From NCBI GenBank assembly GCA_019930625.1, contig CP082844.1, positions 992,001-1,056,000 on the forward strand: a DNA stretch of 64,000 bases. Direction: 5' to 3'. The translations under genes were made by a program, and so were the position numbers. Origin of the DNA: Nocardia asteroides. Its GTDB lineage: Bacteria; Actinomycetota; Actinomycetes; Mycobacteriales; Mycobacteriaceae. The notes under the pieces are model-generated. The model was not told the DNA's origin. It saw only the letters and a list, made by a program, of their open reading frames with translations, and searched no databases. Below are positions 28,657-36,163 of the stretch, in pieces (within the stretch, counting starts at the first letter, position 1; each line of letters opens with the position of its first letter).

Positions 28657-28790
28657 GATCAGCATCCCCTCCGCTACTACGACACACCCACCCGTCGGGG
28701 GCACGGCATATCCGCGCGGATATACCCATCTACCAGCACATGTGAAGCGCAGGATAGCGCCAGGATATGACTTGGATATGTTTCAGATAG
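28623..28790. repeat. Perfect 27-bp inverted repeat bracketing a 114-bp core
   Basis: The 27 bases at 28623-28649 recur as the exact reverse complement at 28764-28790, covering units 5 and 6 of the left array plus the start of unit 7. Exact conservation over 27 bp, against drift among the other units, suggests recent duplication or strong selection. The enclosed core contains the palindrome at 28708-28723. Confidence 0.9.
28708..28723. promoter_or_regulatory. 16-bp palindrome ATATCCGCGCGGATAT
   Basis: A perfect palindrome made of one TATCC and one GGATA half-site, centred between the two oppositely oriented repeat arrays. The same 16 bp, extended to 18, occurs at 51009-51026. This suggests a dimeric element-encoded regulator that recognises both loci. 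Confidence 0.8.
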
Positions 28791-28800
28791 GTTCCGGATA
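28746..28800 (-). repeat. Right array: five inverted 11-bp repeats, GGATA family
   Basis: GGATA or AGATA at 28752, 28763, 28774, 28785 and 28796, again exactly 11 bp apart, in the orientation opposite to the left array. An AT-rich stretch follows (28830-28960, with runs such as TTCAAAAAAATTCCC). Arrays facing each other beside AT-rich DNA are typical of origins and partition sites. The divergent transfer operons also make this their shared control region. Confidence 0.88.
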
Positions 28801-29000
28801 GGCATCCGAGCACGCTGGCAAACCGTGGTGAAAATTCTTCAAAAAAATTCCCGGGACATCTCATCGATGCACCCGTTTTCTAGGTCCGGATATCGGGCTC
28901 AGGAAATTCTCAGAGAGCGGAGTTCGGAAATTACGTCCCGTTTTCGGCTTTTTGGCGGCAGTTAATGAGTAGAAGCACTCTCTCGTTCAGGAGGCCCCTC

Positions 29001-29645
29001 ATGACTGCCCCTTCCCGCCGCCCGCGCTCTGGCACCAATGCCGTGCAGATCCCCTCGACCTTGTGGCCGCTGGGACCCGACCCGCTCGATCCCGCCGATC
29101 GCTGGCCCGACCGGGCTCTGGTCCACACGATCACCGAATTCTCCGCGCCGGGCGCGCGGGTGATGCTGCTGGGCTGGCCCGCCCCCACCGCGCGGGGGAC
29201 GCTGCGGATCATCGAGTCCGACACCGCCGCCGCACTGTCGACGATCGGGGATCTGGGCCGCCACGGACTCGACGCACCCGCCGGCCGGACGTGGACAGGC
29301 GCGCCGGTGGATCTGGTCGTCGCGAGCCTGCTCGCCGATCAGCTCGACCCGATCGCCGCCGCCGAACACATCACTGCGCTCGCGACCGACGTCCTCGCGA
29401 TGGGCGGGTTGCTGGTCGTTTTCTCCCGTTGCCGACACAGCGACTCCGGAACCTTGTTCGACCCGGCCGGTTCGGTCGTGGCCGCCGCGCAGTCCGCCGA
29501 TCTGCTCTACCTCCAGCACATCATCGCCGCCCCGATCTCCGGGCACCGGATCACCGCGCCCGCCTCGCCGACGCCCTCGAGCACCGCGCGCCACACGGTC
29601 GCGCACACCGACGTCTTCGTCTTCCTCCAGCCCGCCCATGGCTGA
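29001..29645 (+). CDS. Methyltransferase-partner protein of unknown function
   Basis: A 214-residue protein with ATG at 29001 behind a perfect AGGAGG seven bases upstream. The sequence reads like a Rossmann-type fold related to class I methyltransferases: GARVMLLGWPAPTARGTL, VDLVVASLLADQL, LAMGGLLVVFSRCR. It has no clear SAM-binding glycine motif or catalytic PPY. It overlaps or immediately precedes the DNA methylase gene, so it may act with it, for example as a specificity or regulatory partner. It is the first gene of the rightward transfer operon, opposite the sigma-like gene across the repeat arrays. Confidence 0.7.
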   Translation: MTAPSRRPRSGTNAVQIPSTLWPLGPDPLDPADRWPDRALVHTITEFSAPGARVMLLGWPAPTARGTLRIIESDTAAALSTIGDLGRHGLDAPAGRTWTGAPVDLVVASLLADQLDPIAAAEHITALATDVLAMGGLLVVFSRCRHSDSGTLFDPAGSVVAAAQSADLLYLQHIIAAPISGHRITAPASPTPSSTARHTVAHTDVFVFLQPAHG

Positions 29646-29694
29646 ACCCACACGCCCTGTACCCGACCGGAACTCTCACGTGAAGGACGCCCGA

Positions 29695-30708
29695 ATGTCG
29701 CTCGAACCGACCACCCCCGCCTCCGCCGACAGCGCCTCCGGCAGCCCCGCACAGACCGCCCCGGCCGTCGCGCCGGTGTCGGTGTGGGCCACCGCGCAGA
29801 CCGCGCCCACCGCCCAGCGGCGGGGCCGCTACCACCCCGACAGCACCGCCCACCCGGCGAAGATGTTCCCCGCCATCGTCGCCCACGCCGTGAACACCTA
29901 CACCCAGCCCGGGGACCTCGTCCTGGACCCGATGTGTGGAATCGGCACCACCCTGGTCGAGTCCCTGCATTTGGGTCGCCGCGCGGTCGGGGTGGAGTAC
30001 GAGAGCCGGTGGGCGGAGCTGGCGCGCACCAACATCGAGCTCGCCCGCGAGGCCGGGATCGATCTCGCCGCGGACGTCTTCCACGGCGACGCCCGCAAGC
30101 TGGGAGAGCTGATCCCGGCCGAGCTACGCGGCCAGGCGAAGTTGGTCATCACTTCCCCGCCCTACGGCGATTCTCTGCACGGGCATGTGCGCGCCAACCG
30201 CAAAGACCCGGTAGTAAAGAAGAACCACCGCTATGGCCAGCTACTGGACCGAGGCAATTTGGCCAACGTCGGCCTCGGCCGCCTGCTGTCGGGATTCACG
30301 AAGATCCTGGCCGGGGCCGCCGACTACCTCGCTCCCGGCGGGTATGTGGTGATCACCGCCCGGCCGTGGCGTCAGCACGCCGAACTCGTGCCGCTGCCCG
30401 CCCACCTCTACACCTGCGGCGAGCTGGCCGGGCTGGTGCCGGTGGAGCGGTGCGTGGCGCTGCTCGGGCGTCTCACCGAGGGCGAACTCGTCGCCCGGTC
30501 GAGCTTCTTCCAGCGCGACTTCATCGTCAAGCAGCGCGCGGCAGGGCTGCCGATGCACCTCATCGCCCACGAGGACGTCATCATCCTGCGCAAGCCCGAA
30601 GCCACCGAGGCGACCGAACGCCGCCGCGCGGCAGGCCGGTTCCCGTTCGGCAGCGCGGCGACACTGCCGAGTGCCGATAGCACCGGCTCGGGATCGGTGG
30701 CCGCGTGA
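29695..30708 (+). CDS. DNA methyltransferase (N4-cytosine/N6-adenine type)
   Basis: A 337-residue class I methyltransferase. The SAM-binding motif is LDPMCGIGTTLVESLHLGRR, with acidic ribose contact VGVEYESRW, and the catalytic motif is SPPYGDSLHGH. In this permuted group the catalytic SPPY follows the SAM motif. No restriction enzyme gene lies nearby, so it is an orphan methylase that may protect the element during transfer or mark its own sites. The ATG at 29695 has GAAGGA at a good distance; an ATG at 29638 overlapping the previous gene is possible. Its stop overlaps the GTG of the coupling-protein gene. Confidence 0.88.
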   Translation: MSLEPTTPASADSASGSPAQTAPAVAPVSVWATAQTAPTAQRRGRYHPDSTAHPAKMFPAIVAHAVNTYTQPGDLVLDPMCGIGTTLVESLHLGRRAVGVEYESRWAELARTNIELAREAGIDLAADVFHGDARKLGELIPAELRGQAKLVITSPPYGDSLHGHVRANRKDPVVKKNHRYGQLLDRGNLANVGLGRLLSGFTKILAGAADYLAPGGYVVITARPWRQHAELVPLPAHLYTCGELAGLVPVERCVALLGRLTEGELVARSSFFQRDFIVKQRAAGLPMHLIAHEDVIILRKPEATEATERRRAAGRFPFGSAATLPSADSTGSGSVAA

Positions 30709-33158
30709 ATCCCGAGCAGGGATGGCTGGGCCGGGCGCTTCTCGCGCCCGGCCGGGCCGTGGCCGACCTCCGCGAATCCCTCGAACACGCCCTCGTGTCC
30801 ACCGATGCCCTGTTCCTGGTGGTGGCTGGTGTCGCGGTGCTCGCCGCGGTCGGGCTCGTGGGCCGGTGGCGGCGAGGCCGGCTGAGTGCGCGTGCCCGTC
30901 AGATCACCGTGCTCACCCCACCGGAGGTCGATGCCAAAGGCGCACTCTCCTTCTGGGCCCACCTCATCGGCCAGCTCCGCCCCGCGTGGGCGAGGACGCT
31001 GTTGGGGCAGCCGCATCTGGGGTTCGAGTACACCGTCACCCCCGAAGAGGGCGCGGCGATCCGGTTGTGGGTGCCCGGCGCGATCCCACCCGGGCTGATC
31101 GAGCGGGCCGTCGCCTCGGCGTGGCCCGGCGCGCACACCGACACCCTTGAGCCCGCTCGTCCGCCACTGCCGAACCCGGTCAAGGGAATCCGGCGGGTCG
31201 TGGCCGGAGGCGAGCTGCGTCTCGGGCGCCACGAGGGGCTCCCGTTGAGCACCGAGCATTCCGGTGATCTGGTGCGCAACCTGATCACCGCCGCCGACGA
31301 TCTGGGCCCCGGCCACGCCGTGTGTGTGCAGATCCTCGCCCGCCCGGTCACCGGCCGCCGCGTCGCCCGAGCCACCCGCTCCGCGGCGAGCACGGGTACC
31401 CGGGCCGGTGTCGCGGCCGGACTACTGTGCCAGGCCCTCGACCTCCTCACACCCGGCTCGAACAGCGCTCGCACCTCCCGCGCTACCGCCGGGGCAGGAA
31501 CCGGCCGGGCCAGCGACCGGCAGACCTCCCTCGAATACAGCGCCGCCGCCCGCGCGGCGGCGGCCAAAGCGCGAGGGGCGCACTGGGAAACGGTCGTGCG
31601 CTATGCCGCCTCGATCCCGGTCTCCACCGACCCCGCCGAGATCGACTCGACAGCGGCAGCGCGGGCGGTGGCGCGCGGGCGCGCCGATGCGCTCGCCACG
31701 ACATTCGGGGCGTGCACCGATCACAACTACTACCGGCGTCGCCGTCGCCCTTTGCGCCTTCAGCGGTTGATCCGGGAGCGGCGTCTCGGGCGTGGGGATG
31801 TGTTGTCGGTGCCGGAGCTGGCCACGATCGCCCATCTGCCCACCGAAGACGGGCTACCGGGACTGCAGCGTGCCGGAGCCCGCGCTCTGTCCCCGGCCCC
31901 GGAGATCCCCGTCGGTGGGGAACACACGAAGCCGTTGGGGATGTCGGACACCGGCACTCGCCGCCCGGTCGCGGTCAAAGTCAGCGACGCCCGCCACCAC
32001 CTGCACATTCTCGGTCCCACCGGCGTCGGCAAATCCACGCTGCTGGCGCGCACGATCCTCGATGACGCCGAGGCCGGGCGCGGGGTGATCGTCATCGACC
32101 CGAAGGGCGACCTGGTCACCGATGTCTTGTCGCGGCTGCCGTCGCGCATGGGTGAGCGGGTAGTGCTCTTCGACGCCGACGCTTCCAGTGCTCCGCCGTG
32201 TGTGAATCCGCTCGACATCGGCCGGATCGGGCGCGCCGGAATGGATCTCGCGGTCGACAACCTGACCACGGTGTTCCGCCGGATCTTTCACCAGTGGTGG
32301 GGGCCGCGCACCGACGACATCATGCGCGCGAGCCTGCTGACGTTATGCGCCCAACCCGGCACCGCCACCCTGGCCGACCTGCCCCGTCTGCTCACCGAGT
32401 CCGCCTTCCGTTCCCGGGTCACCCGCACCACCACCGATCCGGTCCTGCGCGGGTTCTGGGACTCCTATGAACAGCTCTCCGACACCGGGCGTGCCCAGCT
32501 CACCGGCCCGCTACTGAACAAACTGCGCGCCTTTTTGCTGCGCCCGTTCGTCCGCGCGGCCATCGCCGGTGGCCCGTCGACCGTGGACTTCGGCGATGTC
32601 CTCGACCACGGCGGCATCTGCCTCGCGCGGTTGCCGAAGGGCTCACTCGGCGAGGAAACCTCACGGCTGGTCGGGTCACTGCTGGTCGCCCGGACCTGGC
32701 AGGCGGTGACCGCCAGGGCCCGGGTGCCCGCCGCCGACCGGCCTGACGCCGCGCTCGTGCTCGACGAGGCACAGAACTTCCTCAACCTGAGCACGCCGAT
32801 CGAGGACATGCTCGCCGAAGCCCGCGGACTCCGGCTCTCTCTGCTGCTGGCGCATCAGAACTTGGGTCAGCTCTCGCGCGAACTGCGCGACGGTATCTCG
32901 GCGAATGCGCGCAACAAGATCGTCTTCGCCGTGTCCCCCGATGACGCGCGCGATCTGGCCCGGCATACCGACCCGTGGCTGTCCGAGCACGACCTGTCCC
33001 ATCTCGACGCCTTTCACGCTGCCGCGCGGCTGTTGGTCGACGGCCGCAACGCCCGCCCCTTCACCCTCACCACCCGCCCCCTGGACCCACCGATCCCCGG
33101 ACGCGCCCGCGAGATCTCCGCCGCCGCACGCGCCCACATCACCGCACCCGGCCCCTGA
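30705..33158 (+). CDS. TraD/TraG-like type IV coupling protein
   Basis: An 817-residue inner-membrane ATPase that would bring the DNA substrate to the transfer channel. One membrane segment (FLVVAGVAVLAAVGLVG, about residues 37-53), a long Arg-rich extension to about residue 400, then the ATPase: Walker A HILGPTGVGKSTLLAR (about 437) with GVIVIDPKGDLV, and Walker B ALVLDEAQNFLNL (about 684). LLLAHQNLGQL and NARNKIVFAVS are typical late motifs of this class. It starts at GTG 30705, overlapping the methylase stop by 4 bases, so it is translationally coupled. Confidence 0.93.
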   Translation: MNPEQGWLGRALLAPGRAVADLRESLEHALVSTDALFLVVAGVAVLAAVGLVGRWRRGRLSARARQITVLTPPEVDAKGALSFWAHLIGQLRPAWARTLLGQPHLGFEYTVTPEEGAAIRLWVPGAIPPGLIERAVASAWPGAHTDTLEPARPPLPNPVKGIRRVVAGGELRLGRHEGLPLSTEHSGDLVRNLITAADDLGPGHAVCVQILARPVTGRRVARATRSAASTGTRAGVAAGLLCQALDLLTPGSNSARTSRATAGAGTGRASDRQTSLEYSAAARAAAAKARGAHWETVVRYAASIPVSTDPAEIDSTAAARAVARGRADALATTFGACTDHNYYRRRRRPLRLQRLIRERRLGRGDVLSVPELATIAHLPTEDGLPGLQRAGARALSPAPEIPVGGEHTKPLGMSDTGTRRPVAVKVSDARHHLHILGPTGVGKSTLLARTILDDAEAGRGVIVIDPKGDLVTDVLSRLPSRMGERVVLFDADASSAPPCVNPLDIGRIGRAGMDLAVDNLTTVFRRIFHQWWGPRTDDIMRASLLTLCAQPGTATLADLPRLLTESAFRSRVTRTTTDPVLRGFWDSYEQLSDTGRAQLTGPLLNKLRAFLLRPFVRAAIAGGPSTVDFGDVLDHGGICLARLPKGSLGEETSRLVGSLLVARTWQAVTARARVPAADRPDAALVLDEAQNFLNLSTPIEDMLAEARGLRLSLLLAHQNLGQLSRELRDGISANARNKIVFAVSPDDARDLARHTDPWLSEHDLSHLDAFHAAARLLVDGRNARPFTLTTRPLDPPIPGRAREISAAARAHITAPGP

Positions 33159-33237
33159 CCGCGACGAGTGACCCGGTCACGCATAGCGCGCCTCACCAAC
33201 TACCACCGCCCGTCTTCTTTTCATCCTGAGAAAGGTT

Positions 33238-34272
33238 GTGCCACCGATGCTTTCCCGCCCCGCCCAGCAGGCCGACAACCGCCGACCCCGCCCCGACAAC
33301 CGGACCAGGCCCCGCCCCCTCGATCCCACCGCGCTCGTCTCCCGGCTGACCGAGCGCGACCGCTGGATCCTGCGCATGCTCTACGAACACCGCGTCTTGA
33401 CCACCAACCAGCTCACCGACCTGGCCTTCCCCACCCAGCCCATCGCCCTGCGACGGCTCAACCTGCTCCACCGCTACGGCGTCCTCGAACGGTTCCGCCC
33501 CTGGCGCGCCCGAGGCAGCGCGCCAATGCACTGGGTGCTCGCACCGGCCGGAGCCGGCGTCCTCGCCGCCGAAGCCGGAATCACGGTGCGCGAGCTTGGC
33601 TACCAGTACCAGCGCGCGCTCGCCATCGGGCACAGCCTGCACCTGACCCACACCCTCGGCGTTGTCGAGTGGTTCACCGCCCTGATCGCCCACCCCGCCC
33701 TCGATCAGCGTGGCGACCCCGCCCAAGTCCTGGCGTGGTGGTCCCAGACCCGCTGCGAGCGCCTGTGGGGAGACCTCGCCCGTCCCGACGCTTGGGGCCG
33801 CTACCGCCACGCCGAAGCCGTGCTCGACTTCTACCTCGAATACGACCTCGAATCCACCACGGCGCTGTCGCGGGTCGCGGCCAAGCTCACCGGCTACGCC
33901 GAGCTGGCGCGCACCACCGGCGTCGTCGCCCCCGTCCTGCTGTGGGTGCCTAGTAGCGCCCGCGAGACCAAAGCCCGTGCCGCGCTGCACCGAACATGGG
34001 AACGGCTGCCCGACCCCGAGGCAGTGCCGGTGGCCACCGCCGCCGCCGAACTCCTGGCCCCCACCCACGAGGCGAGCCCCGCCGACCAGGTCTGGCTACC
34101 ACTGGAGACCGACACCGACCGCAGGTCGCATCTGCACCAGCTGGCCACCATGTGGCCCCGGCGCACCCCGCCCGCCGCCGACAGCGAACTCGACCCCGGC
34201 TGGGTATCCCAGAGCGGCGTCGTCGCCTTGCCCCCACCCGCACCCCGGCCACCGACCTACGAGTCCTGGTGA
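33238..34272 (+). CDS. Replication-relaxation family protein
   Basis: A 344-residue protein matching the family found on actinobacterial plasmids and conjugative elements. The N-terminal winged helix is LTERDRWILRMLYEHRVLTT, then LAFPTQPIALRRLNLLHRYG. The middle reads QYQRALAIGHSLHLTHTLGV, and a later acidic/aromatic segment YRHAEAVLDFYLEYDLESTT resembles the nuclease-fold part of the family. The name comes from plasmid Rep/relaxation genes; biochemical activity is not established. It may stand in for the relaxase or its accessory, since no ordinary relaxase is visible. GTG 33238 and ATG 33247 are both possible starts (AAAGG lies 3 and 12 bp upstream, respectively). Confidence 0.85.
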   Translation: MPPMLSRPAQQADNRRPRPDNRTRPRPLDPTALVSRLTERDRWILRMLYEHRVLTTNQLTDLAFPTQPIALRRLNLLHRYGVLERFRPWRARGSAPMHWVLAPAGAGVLAAEAGITVRELGYQYQRALAIGHSLHLTHTLGVVEWFTALIAHPALDQRGDPAQVLAWWSQTRCERLWGDLARPDAWGRYRHAEAVLDFYLEYDLESTTALSRVAAKLTGYAELARTTGVVAPVLLWVPSSARETKARAALHRTWERLPDPEAVPVATAAAELLAPTHEASPADQVWLPLETDTDRRSHLHQLATMWPRRTPPAADSELDPGWVSQSGVVALPPPAPRPPTYESW

Positions 34273-34279
34273 GCTGACG

Positions 34280-35287
34280 ATGCTGGTCAAGGCACTCGGG
34301 GCAGGATTCGCCGGGTTCGTGTTCCTCACCGTCGTCATCGCGACCGTGGTCACCACGGTCATCGTGTTCGACCAAGCGCTCACAGCACCCGCCCCGGGAG
34401 CTTCGACCGGCACCGGCTCCACCCCGAGCCCCGAAGCACAGCAAGACATCCCAGCCGAGACGCTCGTGCTCTACCAGGACGCCGCCGGGGACTGCCCCGG
34501 CCTGAACTGGTCGGTGCTCGCCGCGATCGGCAAGATCGAAACCGACCACGGCCGCTCCACCCTGCCCGGCGTGTCCTCCGGCGAGAACAGCTCCGGGGCC
34601 GGTGGGCCGATGCAATTCCTGGCTCCCACCTTCGACTCCGTTGTCTCGCGACACCCGTTGCCCGCCGGTGGAGCGAACCCGCCCTCACGCTACAACCCCT
34701 CCGACGCCATCCACGCCGCCGCGTTCTACCTGTGCGACTCCGGCGCACCCGATGACCTGCGCGCCGCGATCTGGGCTTACAACCACGCCGACTGGTACGT
34801 CGACCAGGTCCTCGACCAGGCCGCCCGCTACCGCGCCACCGACACCTCAGGCGGCGACTGCCAGACCGCCTCGCCGCCGACCCCTGCTGCTGCACAGGTG
34901 GTCTCGTTCGCTTGTGCCCAGCTCGGCTTGCCCTACGTGTGGGGCGGCAACGGGCCTGAGGTGAATGGCGGCTGGGACTGCTCGGGACTGACCCAGGCCG
35001 CCTACCGCGCCGCCGGGATCTCGATCCCGCGCACTACCTACGACCAGGTCCACACCGGCACGCCGGTATCCGAAGACCAGCTCGCCCCCGGCGACCTCGT
35101 CTTCTACGGCACCGCCGCCGACGTCCACCACGTCGGGATCTACCTCGGCGCAGGCCAGATGGTGCACGCACCCACCTTCAACGAACGCGTCCAAGTCTCG
35201 CCCTACCGGTGGAAAAGCGACGACTTCTACGCCGCTAGGAGACCCACACCCACCCACGACGATGGTGTAGGTTCGCATGTTAGCTGA
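34280..35287 (+). CDS. Cell-wall hydrolase: transglycosylase plus NlpC/P60 domains
   Basis: A 335-residue protein with an N-terminal membrane anchor or signal (GFAGFVFLTVVIATVVTTVI), a lytic-transglycosylase-like domain (LAAIGKIETDHGRS with the catalytic Glu, then GGPMQFLAPTFDSV) and an NlpC/P60 domain (GGWDCSGLTQAAYRAAG with catalytic Cys, VHHVGIYLGAGQMVHAP with His). This two-domain enzyme class (VirB1-like) opens the peptidoglycan for the transfer apparatus. It starts 7 bp after the preceding stop and is the last gene of the rightward transfer run before the transposition operon. Confidence 0.93.
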   Translation: MLVKALGAGFAGFVFLTVVIATVVTTVIVFDQALTAPAPGASTGTGSTPSPEAQQDIPAETLVLYQDAAGDCPGLNWSVLAAIGKIETDHGRSTLPGVSSGENSSGAGGPMQFLAPTFDSVVSRHPLPAGGANPPSRYNPSDAIHAAAFYLCDSGAPDDLRAAIWAYNHADWYVDQVLDQAARYRATDTSGGDCQTASPPTPAAAQVVSFACAQLGLPYVWGGNGPEVNGGWDCSGLTQAAYRAAGISIPRTTYDQVHTGTPVSEDQLAPGDLVFYGTAADVHHVGIYLGAGQMVHAPTFNERVQVSPYRWKSDDFYAARRPTPTHDDGVGSHVS

Positions 35288-35395
35288 CATCTTCTCAATC
35301 ATTTGGCATCGACCTGGCGAATGCGTCAGATCGGTGAGAATTCCGTGCGGCGTGTCGGCCGATTGCTTCTGCTGGACAGCGGGAGTGTGGTCGGC

Positions 35396-36163
35396 ATGAA
35401 TGAAACACGTTATATACCAACCGGTTTCGGCGCTTCTCGGTCGGATGATGTGCTGGTTCGGTACCGGAATTCTGATGGTCGTTTCGTGGACGCGACTATG
35501 GCTCAATTGCCGGTCGAGGATGTGCTGGCCGGTCTGCCGGTGCGCGAGTTCCGTTCGTATAAGGGGCGTCGGCATTATTCGGGCTGGTATTGGTCATCGA
35601 CTACCGGGACGCATCTTGTGTACGAGAGCCGTCTGGAATTGGCGAGACTGCTTGTAGCGGATCAGGATTCGACGGTCGTTGCGATCGCGGCTCAGCCGTT
35701 TCTGCTGGAGGGGTCCGATGGCGTGCGGGTCCGGCGGCATGTGCCGGACCTGTTGCTGGCCCGTGCGGACGGCACGGTGACGGTGGTCGATGTGAAGGCG
35801 CCTTCGCGTGTGGCCGATCCGAAGGTGGCGGCGCAGTTCGCGTGGACCGAGAAGCTTTGTGCTTTGCGAGGTTTCGGTTTCGAGGTGTGGACCGGAATGG
35901 ATGCCGTCGAGCTGGAGAACCTGCGATTCCTGGCCGGATATCGCCGCGAGTCGACGGTATGTCGGGAGTTGATCGCGCCGGTGCTGGAATCGGCGGCCGA
36001 ACCGGTGAGCCTTGCGGTGTTGGAGCGCGGCCTGGCGGGGCTGGCCGTTTCGTCGTTGGTGCGGCCGGTCGCGCTGCACTTGCTGTGGCGGTCGCGGATG
36101 CGGGCGGATCTGAGGTGTCCGCTTGATGCCGACACCGTCGTTTCGGTGGGAGCGGCGGCATGA
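35396..36163 (+). CDS. tnsA: TnsA-like transposase endonuclease subunit
   Basis: A 255-residue PD-(D/E)xK nuclease. Active-site residues are seen in order: Glu77 in THLVYESRLE, Asp118 in RRHVPDLL, and Asp132/Lys134 in VTVVDVKAPS, with Gln100 (IAAQPF) as in TnsA-type enzymes. In Tn7 this subunit cuts the 5' ends so the element moves by cut-and-paste rather than replication. ATG 35396 is preferred over upstream methionines (GGGAG about 10 bp before). Codons here use more T at third positions than in the transfer genes. It overlaps tnsB by 4 bases. No member of this family acts alone, and its TnsB partner is next to it. Confidence 0.92.
   Translation: MNETRYIPTGFGASRSDDVLVRYRNSDGRFVDATMAQLPVEDVLAGLPVREFRSYKGRRHYSGWYWSSTTGTHLVYESRLELARLLVADQDSTVVAIAAQPFLLEGSDGVRVRRHVPDLLLARADGTVTVVDVKAPSRVADPKVAAQFAWTEKLCALRGFGFEVWTGMDAVELENLRFLAGYRRESTVCRELIAPVLESAAEPVSLAVLERGLAGLAVSSLVRPVALHLLWRSRMRADLRCPLDADTVVSVGAAA

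Noticed and set aside
28580..28800. CRISPR array
   Set aside because: The repeat units are only 11 bp and contiguous, with no spacers, and there are no cas genes in the window.
33710..34279. Upstream part of the open frame that contains the NlpC/P60 gene
   Set aside because: Pro/Arg-rich shadow of the replication-relaxation gene. The real protein begins with a membrane anchor at 34280.
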